From Lachnospiraceae bacterium (GTDB lineage: Bacteria; Bacillota; Clostridia; Lachnospirales; Lachnospiraceae), in the NCBI GenBank assembly GCA_902381685.1, contig LR698958.1:559672-623671 (forward strand): a stretch of 64,000 bases of DNA, in the 5' to 3' direction. The notes below the pieces were generated by a model. The model saw only the letters and a list, made by a program, of their open reading frames with translations. It had not been told where the DNA came from and made no database searches. Both the position numbers and the translations under genes were made by a program. Numbering within the stretch: position 1 is the stretch's first letter; each line of letters starts with the position of its first letter. Shown piece by piece: positions 52,444-59,936 of this stretch.

Positions 52444-52695
52444 ATGAAAGATTATATTGAAGAGCGAGCGGTGGAAATTGCAACGTATATTATCGAGCAT
52501 CAGGCGACGGTAAGACAGACGGCAAAAGAGTTTGGAGTGTCAAAGAGTACGATACATAAAGATGTAACTGAACGTCTACAACAAATCAATCCGGCTCTTG
52601 CGCTTCAGGCAAGAAAGGTATTAGATACAAATAAATCGGAAAGGCATATCCGAGGGGGTATGGCAACAAGAGAAAAATATTTACATCAGCACTAA
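52444..52695 (+). CDS. spoIIID: sporulation transcriptional regulator SpoIIID
   Basis: 83 residues, full length. The helix-turn-helix TVRQTAKEFGVSKSTIHKDV and the basic tail RHIRGGMATREKYLH are diagnostic. In Bacillus it is a mother-cell regulator acting after sigma-E and before sigma-K. GCAGGGGAT ribosome site. It has its own terminator and a 170-base upstream gap in which I see no other gene. Confidence 0.94.
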   Translation: MKDYIEERAVEIATYIIEHQATVRQTAKEFGVSKSTIHKDVTERLQQINPALALQARKVLDTNKSERHIRGGMATREKYLHQH

Positions 52696-52706
52696 AAAAG
52701 TGTAGG

Positions 52707-52740
52707 AAAAAATCTGTCCGGGCGTGACAGATTTTTTTTA
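52707..52740 (+). terminator. intrinsic terminator of spoIIID
   Basis: AAAAAATCTGTC (52707-52718) and GACAGATTTTTT (52726-52737) with continuing T-run. Confidence 0.92.
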
Positions 52741-52846
52741 TGTCTAAATTCTTGTAAATTTACCCAAAGAAAAGAGAACGAAAATTGTTTAGTGAACAAG
52801 TTGATTTGTGCATAATGCGGGAAAATAGTTTCGTAATTAGCCAATA

Positions 52847-52875
52847 TTGAAAAGAATTGCACAAAGTGATAAGAT
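52847..52875 (+). promoter_or_regulatory. promoter of the nucleoside/ribose operon
   Basis: TTGAAA (52847-52852), 17-base spacer, TAAGAT (52870-52875). The expected start near 52882 gives a leader of about 50 bases that contains the palindrome at 52903-52917. Confidence 0.65.
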
Positions 52876-52902
52876 TTATACAAAATTAATTTACTAAAAA
52901 GA

Positions 52903-52917
52903 TTTCTGAAACAGAAA
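52903..52917. promoter_or_regulatory. candidate operator for the LacI-ribokinase fusion
   Basis: TTTCTG and CAGAAA flank a central AAA, a perfect 6-bp palindrome just downstream of the promoter and 15 bases before the start codon. The position suits autorepression by the encoded LacI-type protein. Confidence 0.5.
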
Positions 52918-52932
52918 CGGAAAGGAGGTTAA

Positions 52933-54843
52933 ATGAATATACAGGATATTGCAAAACTTGCAGGAGTATCAGCCTCTACAGTTTCTAAAGTGATGAATGG
53001 AAAAGATAAAGACATCAGTGAAGAAACAAAGAAGAAAGTGTTGAAAATTATAGAAAAAGAAAACTATATTCCTTATTCAAAATTTCGGGAAAAAGCGGGA
53101 ATGAAAAGTCATCTGATTGGTCTTATTCTCAAAACAAAAAACAGAGAGCGGGAAAGCATTGTTTTACATGTGGAGAAAAAAGCAAGGGAAAACGGATACG
53201 GTTTACTTATCAGTTACGCAGATACGCAGGAGGATATTGAACTTTGTGTGGAAGAAATGAGGCAGAAAAAAGCGGAAGGGATTTTAGTGGATTCCGATAA
53301 ATGTGTTTCCGCACATGGATTTGAGAATACGTGTGTCTATCTTAATCAGACAAAAGAATTTGATGAAAAGCAAAAGGTTACCTTTTATTATCGGCTTTCA
53401 GAAGCAGGACGTTTGGCAGTGGAAAGACTTCAGAGGGAAGGGCATGAAAAAATTGCGTGCATTATTTTGAATACCGATAAAACTATTCGGGACGGATACG
53501 AAACGGCAATGAGAAGTATGCAATCTCCGATTCAGCCGATGTGGATTTATGAAGGAAAATCAATCGAAGATGTGGAAAAGTATGGAATCCGGCAATGCCT
53601 GAGCGAAAATGTGACAGCAGTTGTCTGTGGTTCCCCTGAAATAGCCTACTGCATCTATAAGGTGATGGAAAGAACGAGAATGTCCATTCCGGATACACTT
53701 TCCATTATTTCCATAGGGGAGAGCCGCCTGTTAGAGTTAGTGGGTGATGGAATCACAGGCGTCAGCCTTCCGTCAGCATGTATGAGTTCCGATGCGGTAG
53801 AGTATCTTGTGGAAATGATACAGAAAGAAAAGAAAATAGAATTGATGAGAAAATTTTCGCCGACACTCATTGAGAGGAACAGCGTTACAAAACCTGCTCA
53901 GGAAAAGCAGGGTGAAAAAATAGTTGTTGTGGGCAGTATGAATATGGACGTTACCGTGGAAGTGTCAAGAATTCCCGTGGACGGGGAAACACAACTTGCG
54001 GAAAGGCTGTATGTTTTTACCGGAGGAAAAGGGGGAAATCAGGCGGTCGGTGTTGGAAAACTCGGCGGTCAGGTATATATGATAGGCTGCCTTGGAAATG
54101 ACATGGACGGCAAACAACTTTACAGTACGCTGGTGGAAAATCATGTACATATGGACGGAGTGTTATTTGACACTGAACTGCCGAGCGGAAAAGCCTACAT
54201 TAATGTGGACAAAAATGGAGAGAGTACAATTGTTGTGTATCAGGGAGCAAATCGCAACTTAAGTATTGAGCAGATAAACAGATGCAAATATCTGTTTCAA
54301 AATGCAAAGTATTGTTTGTTATCACTGGAAATTCCGGAAACTATTGCAGAATACACAATTAAATTTTGTAAAAGGAACAACACACAAGTTATTTTGAAAC
54401 CGTCCGCAGCGGACAAAATAAAAGAAGAACTGTTGAAAGACATTGCATACTTTATTCCGAACGAAAAGGAACTTCACAATTTTGTGCAGGGAAAAGGAGC
54501 GATAGAAAAGAAGGCGCAAATCCTTATGGATAAAGGTGTTGAAAATGTAATTGTAACCCTCGGAGAGCGAGGGTGCTATTTACGCAACAAAGAATATTCC
54601 CTGTATTTTGAAGGCTCAGGATTTGAAGCGGTAGATACGACAGGCGGTGCAGATTCATTTATCAGTGCGTTGGCAGTTTGTTTGAGTGAAGGAAAAAACA
54701 TTATACAGTCTATAGGTTTTGCAATTTACGCATCGGGAATCAGCGTGACAAGACATGGAGTACAGCCGGCGTTACCTGACAGAAAAGCGGTGGAAATATA
54801 TGAAGATGAAATTCGTTCTAAATATGGAAAAGGAGGGGAATAG
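52933..54843 (+). CDS. LacI-family regulator fused to a ribokinase-like (PfkB) domain
   Basis: 636 residues in one uninterrupted frame. Residues 1-60 are a LacI helix-turn-helix (IQDIAKLAGVSASTVSKVMNGKD). Residues ~60-320 are a periplasmic-binding-protein-like sensor (HLIGLILKTKNRE, then GHEKIACIILN). From ~329 to 630 it is a full ribokinase-like fold with VVVGSMNMDVTVEVSRIP, TGGKGGNQAVGVGKLGG and DTTGGADSF at 568-576. Canonical ribokinases have A/G-AGD there; the catalytic Asp is kept (Asp574), but the anion-hole Gly is Ala. The protein may thus bind ribose or its phosphate as a sensor rather than turn it over quickly. It heads the operon with ribokinase, nucleoside hydrolase and ECF importer. 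AAAGGAGG precedes the ATG. Confidence 0.88.
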   Translation: MNIQDIAKLAGVSASTVSKVMNGKDKDISEETKKKVLKIIEKENYIPYSKFREKAGMKSHLIGLILKTKNRERESIVLHVEKKARENGYGLLISYADTQEDIELCVEEMRQKKAEGILVDSDKCVSAHGFENTCVYLNQTKEFDEKQKVTFYYRLSEAGRLAVERLQREGHEKIACIILNTDKTIRDGYETAMRSMQSPIQPMWIYEGKSIEDVEKYGIRQCLSENVTAVVCGSPEIAYCIYKVMERTRMSIPDTLSIISIGESRLLELVGDGITGVSLPSACMSSDAVEYLVEMIQKEKKIELMRKFSPTLIERNSVTKPAQEKQGEKIVVVGSMNMDVTVEVSRIPVDGETQLAERLYVFTGGKGGNQAVGVGKLGGQVYMIGCLGNDMDGKQLYSTLVENHVHMDGVLFDTELPSGKAYINVDKNGESTIVVYQGANRNLSIEQINRCKYLFQNAKYCLLSLEIPETIAEYTIKFCKRNNTQVILKPSAADKIKEELLKDIAYFIPNEKELHNFVQGKGAIEKKAQILMDKGVENVIVTLGERGCYLRNKEYSLYFEGSGFEAVDTTGGADSFISALAVCLSEGKNIIQSIGFAIYASGISVTRHGVQPALPDRKAVEIYEDEIRSKYGKGGE

Positions 54844-54849
54844 GAAAAG

Positions 54850-55749
54850 ATGAAAAAGATACTGATTATCGGGAGTCTGAATATGGATATCGTGCTGGAG
54901 ACACCACGTATTCCAAAAGCGGGAGAGACCATTTCCGGTAAAAATATTATGCAGGCTCCGGGTGGAAAAGGTGCAAATCAGGCGTATGCAATCGGAAAAC
55001 TTGGAGGAAAAGTTGAGATGATTGGCGCGGTGGGAGATGACAGTTTCGGTTATAAACTGAAAGCAAATCTGGAAAGTGTCGGAGTCAGTACAGTTGGCGT
55101 GGAAACATTTTCGGGAGAGCCTACAGGTCAGGCGTACATAGCAGTCGATGAAGAAGGAGAAAATTCCATTATTCTGATTGCGGGAACAAACGGAATGGTG
55201 ACAAAGGATATGATTAAAAAGAATCTGAAGAAAATTCAGGAGAGTGACATTATCATTATGCAGTTGGAAATTCCGTTGGAAGTTGTGGAATATGTCAAGA
55301 AGTTAGCGGTAGGTCTGGGGAAAACTGTGATTGTAGATCCCGCACCGGCAGTTCCGAATATTCCTGATTCATTCTGGAAAGGAATTGACTACATTAAGCC
55401 AAATGAGACAGAACTGGAAATTCTCGCAGGAAAAGAGATGAAAAATCTTGAACAGTTGAAAGAAGGAGCGAGGATAATGCTCGAAAAAGGAGTTAAAAAT
55501 GTTGTGGTAACTCTCGGAGGTGACGGGTGTCTGTTTGTTTCAGCGGAAAAAGAGGAATTTTTCCCGGCGAATAAAGTGAAAGTGGTTGATACGACGGCGG
55601 CGGGAGACAGTTTCACGGCAGGAATGGCATTGGCCCTTAGTCAGGGGAAAACATGTGAGGAAGCAATTGCATTTGGGCAGAAGGTATCGGCAATTGTGGT
55701 TTCCCGAAAGGGAGCGCAGATATCTATACCTGCGATGGAAGAGATATAA
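54850..55749 (+). CDS. rbsK: ribokinase
   Basis: 299 residues. It phosphorylates ribose at C5 with ATP. Opening GSLNMDIVLETPRIPKAG; substrate-binding GGKGANQAYAIGKLGG; P-loop-like VVTLGGDGC; canonical active site DTTAAGDSF with catalytic Asp253. Six bases separate it from the fusion gene, of whose C-terminal domain it is a clear paralogue. It supplies normal kinase activity in the operon. Confidence 0.92.
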   Translation: MKKILIIGSLNMDIVLETPRIPKAGETISGKNIMQAPGGKGANQAYAIGKLGGKVEMIGAVGDDSFGYKLKANLESVGVSTVGVETFSGEPTGQAYIAVDEEGENSIILIAGTNGMVTKDMIKKNLKKIQESDIIIMQLEIPLEVVEYVKKLAVGLGKTVIVDPAPAVPNIPDSFWKGIDYIKPNETELEILAGKEMKNLEQLKEGARIMLEKGVKNVVVTLGGDGCLFVSAEKEEFFPANKVKVVDTTAAGDSFTAGMALALSQGKTCEEAIAFGQKVSAIVVSRKGAQISIPAMEEI

Positions 55750-55767
55750 GGAAGAAGGAGGGAAAAT

Positions 55768-56730
55768 ATGCAGAAAATTATTATTGATACGGATCCCGGA
55801 ATTGATGATGCTCTTGCTATCTTGTTGGCTTTGGCGGCAAAAGATGAGTTGGACGTACTGGCTCTTACAACAGTGAATGGAAATGTGGGAGTAGAGCAGG
55901 TAACAAAAAATGCTTTCAAAATATTAGAAATCGCAGGAAGAACGGATATTCCGGTTTATATGGGAAATGGCAAACCGCTTATGAGAGAGAATGAACATTG
56001 TGAAGAATTCCATGGAGATGACGGAATGGGAAATCTTGAGATGCCGGACTGTCATAAAATTCCTGAAAACGAGAACGCAGTAGACTTTCTGATAAGAAAG
56101 GTCAGAGAAGAAAAAGGAGAGATTACGCTTGTACCGATAGGGCCGCTGACAAATATAGCAGAGGCGATACAGAAGAATTCGGATTTTGTGAAAAATGTAA
56201 AAGAGGTTGTTATTATGGGTGGGGCAGAACATGGCGGAAATATGTCACCCCATGCAGAGTTTAATTTTTGGACAGACCCTGAGGCGGCGAAAATTGTATT
56301 TCAGGCAGGGTTTGAGAAAGTGACAATGATAGGACTGGACGCTACGTCATATGTTTTTTTAAGTCCAACACTGCGGGAGTTATTATATTTAATCAATACT
56401 CCGATTTCCAGATTTATTCACAAAATAACAAGGGTGTATGCAGACGGGCATTGGGAAGTGGAGAAGAAACTTGGCTGTGAACTGTGCGATGTATTGACGA
56501 TTGCATATTTACTGGATCGTAGCGTTGTTGAAAAGACAGACGCGTTTGTAGATGTGGAAACGCAGGGCCTTTGTGACGGTGCATCGGTTGTGTATCGCCA
56601 AAAATATTATCCTGACAAGATGAAAAATTGCGAGGTGGCGATAAAGGCAGACACAAAGAAATTTTTTGAACTATTTTTTACATATTTATTTCCGGAACAT
56701 AAGGAAAGTTGGAAAGAGTTTATATTTTAG
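55768..56730 (+). CDS. nucleoside hydrolase (IunH family)
   Basis: 320 residues. It hydrolyses N-glycosidic bonds of nucleosides to base and ribose. The calcium-binding DTDPGIDDALAILLAL at the N terminus is diagnostic, together with VPIGPLTNIAEAI, EFNFWTDPEAA and CDVLTIAYLLD. Whether it prefers purine, pyrimidine or mixed nucleosides cannot be told from sequence. AAGGAGGG ribosome site, 18 bases after rbsK. Confidence 0.92.
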   Translation: MQKIIIDTDPGIDDALAILLALAAKDELDVLALTTVNGNVGVEQVTKNAFKILEIAGRTDIPVYMGNGKPLMRENEHCEEFHGDDGMGNLEMPDCHKIPENENAVDFLIRKVREEKGEITLVPIGPLTNIAEAIQKNSDFVKNVKEVVIMGGAEHGGNMSPHAEFNFWTDPEAAKIVFQAGFEKVTMIGLDATSYVFLSPTLRELLYLINTPISRFIHKITRVYADGHWEVEKKLGCELCDVLTIAYLLDRSVVEKTDAFVDVETQGLCDGASVVYRQKYYPDKMKNCEVAIKADTKKFFELFFTYLFPEHKESWKEFIF

Positions 56731-56742
56731 GAGGGAAAAAAG

Positions 56743-57366
56743 ATGACAAATGAGAAAAAAGGTTTAAAGGCAGACTTTAATTTAATTACGATTTTGATTA
56801 TTCCGATTGCAATTGCAATTAACTTTATTGTTGGAAACTTAGTGCTTACATTAAAACTTCCATTATATTTGGACAGTATAGGTACGTTTCTTGTAGCAAT
56901 ACTTGCAGGGCCTTGGGTAGGCTGTCTGACAGGTGTTTTGAGTATTGCGATAAACTCTATTACGGATCCGTCATTATTTCCGTTTGCAATTATTTCAGGG
57001 GTCTTGGGGTTGGTAATAGGAACTATGGCGAGAAAAGGAATGTTTATAAAATTTAGCCGCTTTATTGTATCTTCCATTATTGTATCAGTTATTGCGGTTG
57101 CTTTAAGTGTTATTATTTCATACGCATTTTTCGGGGGATTTGATTCCAGTGGAAACTCTATTATGATCGGCGCCATGGTATCAGCAGGGATTCCGTTTTG
57201 GCCGGCACAGATTATCGGCAACCTTATTTCTGAAGTTCCGGACAAATTTATTTCACTTTTGGTGCCATACTTAGTGATAAGAGGAATGTCAGACAGATAC
57301 TTGTATAAATTTTCAAATGGTTCAGTGTTTATTAATGCGAGAAAAGATAAAAAGGGGAGCAAATAA
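56743..57366 (+). CDS. ECF transporter S component, probably nucleoside-related
   Basis: 207 residues with about six membrane helices and the conserved N-terminal region with the LDSIGTFLVAILAGPWVGC motif. This is an ECF substrate-binding S component. The substrate is inferred only from the operon: a nucleoside or ribose-containing compound. It is directly followed by its own EcfT and two ATPases, i.e. a dedicated group I module. AGGAGGG precedes the ATG. Confidence 0.8.
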   Translation: MTNEKKGLKADFNLITILIIPIAIAINFIVGNLVLTLKLPLYLDSIGTFLVAILAGPWVGCLTGVLSIAINSITDPSLFPFAIISGVLGLVIGTMARKGMFIKFSRFIVSSIIVSVIAVALSVIISYAFFGGFDSSGNSIMIGAMVSAGIPFWPAQIIGNLISEVPDKFISLLVPYLVIRGMSDRYLYKFSNGSVFINARKDKKGSK

Positions 57367-58122
57367 ATGAACAAAAAGCAAAAAGGGATAAAACTTCTAA
57401 ATCCGCTGACAGTTTTATATCTGGTTATCTTGCTGGCAGTAGTATCAGCACTGTTTGATTATAAGATAACGATAGTATCTGTTTTAGTAATGATGCTGCT
57501 GGCGGGAATATCAGGAGAAGGAAAACCGTATTTTCTACTGTGGCTAAAATCAATCTTTTTGATTTGTGTTATCTGTTTTGTTTTACAGTCCCTGTTTATA
57601 CCGGGAGAACAGATTATATGGAAAGTATGGGTGTTTTCGATAAAAGTAGAAAGCGTACAGAAAGCAATCATACTTTGTTCAAGAATTTTAGGAATAGGTT
57701 CGGCAATTTTACTTGGTGGAAAATTGATCGATATTAAAAAATTGATGATTGTACTGGAAAAGAAAGGAATGTCATCATCGGTTACATATGTTTTACTTTC
57801 AACAACTAACATTATTCCGCAGATGTCAAAGAAAATGGGAGCAATTTTAGAAGCACAAAAATCAAGAGGAATTGAGACGGACAGTAATATGATTGTAAGA
57901 GCAAAAGCATTTTTCCCATCTGTCGGACCATTGCTTTTAAATTCTTTGGTAAATGCAGAAGAAAGAGCGATTACATTGGAGGCTAGGGCGTTTTCAGCTC
58001 CGTGCAAAAAGACTTCGCTGAAGAATGTGGAAGATTCAAGTCGGGATAAAATGTTGAGAATTGTATTTATTGCAGCAACGATTTTAGCGATTGGAGGGAA
58101 AATAGTTTTATGGATAGTATAA
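57367..58122 (+). CDS. ecfT: ECF transporter T component (EcfT)
   Basis: 251 residues with about five membrane helices and the two coupling motifs AQKSRGIE and LEARAFSAP (A-R-G/A type) that contact the ATPases. It starts at the base following the S-component stop and overlaps the first ATPase gene by 13 bases. It transmits ATP-driven movement to the S component. Confidence 0.88.
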   Translation: MNKKQKGIKLLNPLTVLYLVILLAVVSALFDYKITIVSVLVMMLLAGISGEGKPYFLLWLKSIFLICVICFVLQSLFIPGEQIIWKVWVFSIKVESVQKAIILCSRILGIGSAILLGGKLIDIKKLMIVLEKKGMSSSVTYVLLSTTNIIPQMSKKMGAILEAQKSRGIETDSNMIVRAKAFFPSVGPLLLNSLVNAEERAITLEARAFSAPCKKTSLKNVEDSSRDKMLRIVFIAATILAIGGKIVLWIV

Positions 58123-58964
58123 AAATAACAGATTTATCATATCGGTATCCAACCGCTGAGGAAGAGGTTTTGCGACATGTATCACTTACAATCAAAAAAG
58201 GAGAATTGTGTGCGATTGTGGGAGCAAATGGAAGCGGAAAGACGACTCTTTGTAATGCTATCAGAGGATTTGTTCCTAAGTTCTATAAAGGAGAGATTTC
58301 GGGAGAAGTTCTTGTAAATGGAAAAGACGTTCAGAAAGAAGATATTGGGAGCACAGCGTTAGAAGTAGGGTTTGTCTTTCAAAATCCGTTTACCCAGATT
58401 AGCGGAATCGCGGATACGGTTTATGAAGAATTGGCGTTTGGATTGGAGAATATGGGGATAGATCCGACAGAGATAAATGAGCGGATTGAAAAAATGATGA
58501 AACTGACCAAAATTGAAGAATTTAGGGACAGGGATCCTTACCAGTTATCGGGAGGACAGCAGCAGAGAGTTGCATTAGCATCTATTTTAGTTATGGGACA
58601 GGATATTCTTGTCATTGATGAGCCTACATCTCAGTTGGACCCGCAAAGTACGGACGATGTTTTTGAAATGATTCAATTAATGAAAAACATGGGGAAAACT
58701 ATCGTTCTTGTAGAACATAAAATGGAACAGATTGCAGAATATGCGGACCATGTTGTTGTTATGGATAAAGGAAAAATTGTTTTGGAAGGCACGGCAAAAG
58801 AAGTGTTTTCCAATCCGAAGTGTATGGAGTATCATACAAGACTTCCGCAAAGTACAAAAATTGCAATGGAACTGATGAAAGAAGGGATACCATTTCAGGA
58901 GATTCCGGTTACGGTAGATGAAACAATTCAGATACTAAATTCAACTATGGGAAAGGGCGTATAA
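58110..58964 (+). CDS. ECF transporter ATPase (EcfA-type), canonical motifs
   Basis: 284 residues. Walker A GANGSGKTT, Q-loop FQNPFTQI, signature LSGGQQQRVALA, Walker B ILVIDEPTSQLDP and the H-loop in VLVEHKMEQIAE. All catalytic motifs are intact. It overlaps ecfT by 13 bases and is followed two bases later by the second ATPase gene. Confidence 0.92.
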   Translation: MDSIKITDLSYRYPTAEEEVLRHVSLTIKKGELCAIVGANGSGKTTLCNAIRGFVPKFYKGEISGEVLVNGKDVQKEDIGSTALEVGFVFQNPFTQISGIADTVYEELAFGLENMGIDPTEINERIEKMMKLTKIEEFRDRDPYQLSGGQQQRVALASILVMGQDILVIDEPTSQLDPQSTDDVFEMIQLMKNMGKTIVLVEHKMEQIAEYADHVVVMDKGKIVLEGTAKEVFSNPKCMEYHTRLPQSTKIAMELMKEGIPFQEIPVTVDETIQILNSTMGKGV

Positions 58965-58966
58965 AA

Positions 58967-59776
58967 ATGGCATTAGTAGAAGTGAAAAATATTTCATTCC
59001 AATATCCAAACGGATATTTAGCGGTTGATGATGTGAGTTTTTCCATTGATGCTGGAGAAAACATTGCAATTGTCGGACAAAATGGAGCAGGAAAGACAAC
59101 AACCGTAAAAATGTTAAATGGACTGATAAAAGCCTGCAAAGGAGATGTTCTCATTGATGGAGAATCGACACAAAAATATACGACTGCGCAAATGGCAAAG
59201 CGGGTGGGCTATGTCTTTCAAAATCCTGATGATCAGATTTTTAATTCTACCGTGCGTAAAGAGATTGAGTACGGGCTAAAGAAAATGAAAATTGATCCCG
59301 ATGAGTGTGAAAGAAGAATTAAAGATGCCGCAGAATTGACAGGTATGGATAAATATTTGGAAGTGAATCCTTATGATCTTCCGTTATCCATAAGAAAATT
59401 TGTTACCATTGCATCAGTTATTGCGAGTAATTGTGAAGTTATGATTTTTGATGAACCTACGGCGGGACAGGACTTGGAGGGGCTGGCAAGATTGTCAAAG
59501 TTGAATAAAATTTTGACTGAGCGTGGAAAAGCAATCGTGACGATTACACACGATATGGAATTTGTGGCGGAGAACTATGAAAGAACAATCGTTATGTGCC
59601 AGAAAAAAGTTTTGGCAGATGGAAAAACAAAAGATGTTTTCTTTCAAAAAGATATTATGGAGAAAGCGATGTTAAAACAGCCCGTAATTGTCAGGATTGC
59701 AAATCAAATTGGAATGAAGGAAAATACGCTGGATATAAAAAAAGTAGCAAAATTTGTCGCAGACAATCGAGGTTAA
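58967..59776 (+). CDS. ECF transporter ATPase with degenerate signature motif
   Basis: 269 residues. Walker A GQNGAGKTT, Q-loop FQNPDDQI, Walker B VMIFDEPTAGQD and the H-loop ITHDMEF are intact. The ABC signature, expected as LSGGQ, instead reads LSIRKF at residues 140-145. Since signature motifs act across the dimer, one of the two ATP sites in this transporter is likely to be impaired. Asymmetric ABC pairs are known. From memory I have seen this form in related ECF sets, so it may be a clade trait. Last gene of the operon. Confidence 0.88.
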   Translation: MALVEVKNISFQYPNGYLAVDDVSFSIDAGENIAIVGQNGAGKTTTVKMLNGLIKACKGDVLIDGESTQKYTTAQMAKRVGYVFQNPDDQIFNSTVRKEIEYGLKKMKIDPDECERRIKDAAELTGMDKYLEVNPYDLPLSIRKFVTIASVIASNCEVMIFDEPTAGQDLEGLARLSKLNKILTERGKAIVTITHDMEFVAENYERTIVMCQKKVLADGKTKDVFFQKDIMEKAMLKQPVIVRIANQIGMKENTLDIKKVAKFVADNRG

Positions 59777-59798
59777 ATAAGATGTATTTATAATGATG

Positions 59799-59842
59799 AA
59801 GGAGGAAAATCTTGAAAAATAGATTTTTCTCCTTATTTTTTT
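59799..59842 (+). terminator. terminator of the nucleoside/ECF operon
   Basis: The 14-base arms 59799-59812 and 59821-59834 pair with one mismatch and are followed by a long T-run. Confidence 0.88.
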
Positions 59843-59845
59843 ATT

Positions 59846-59865
59846 TCTGTTGTTATAACAACAGA
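59846..59865. promoter_or_regulatory. perfect 20-bp palindrome upstream of hcp, candidate CRP/FNR-type activator site
   Basis: TCTGTTGTTA (59846-59855) is the exact reverse complement of TAACAACAGA (59856-59865). With a -10 box TATGCT at 59885-59890, the transcription start would be near 59897. The palindrome centre (59855.5) then falls at -41.5, the class II activator position. This suits a CRP/FNR relative such as HcpR. Confidence 0.6.
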
Positions 59866-59936
59866 TTTTTCTTTTTGCTTATAGTATGCTGAACTCGAAA
59901 ATAACTGTATGAATATATTTGTGATGGAGGTCAATT

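Noticed and set aside
59846..59865. The hcp palindrome as an intrinsic terminator
   Set aside because: The preceding operon already has a stronger terminator at 59799-59842, and the palindrome is perfectly symmetric with almost no loop, which fits a protein site better; a secondary terminator role is not excluded.
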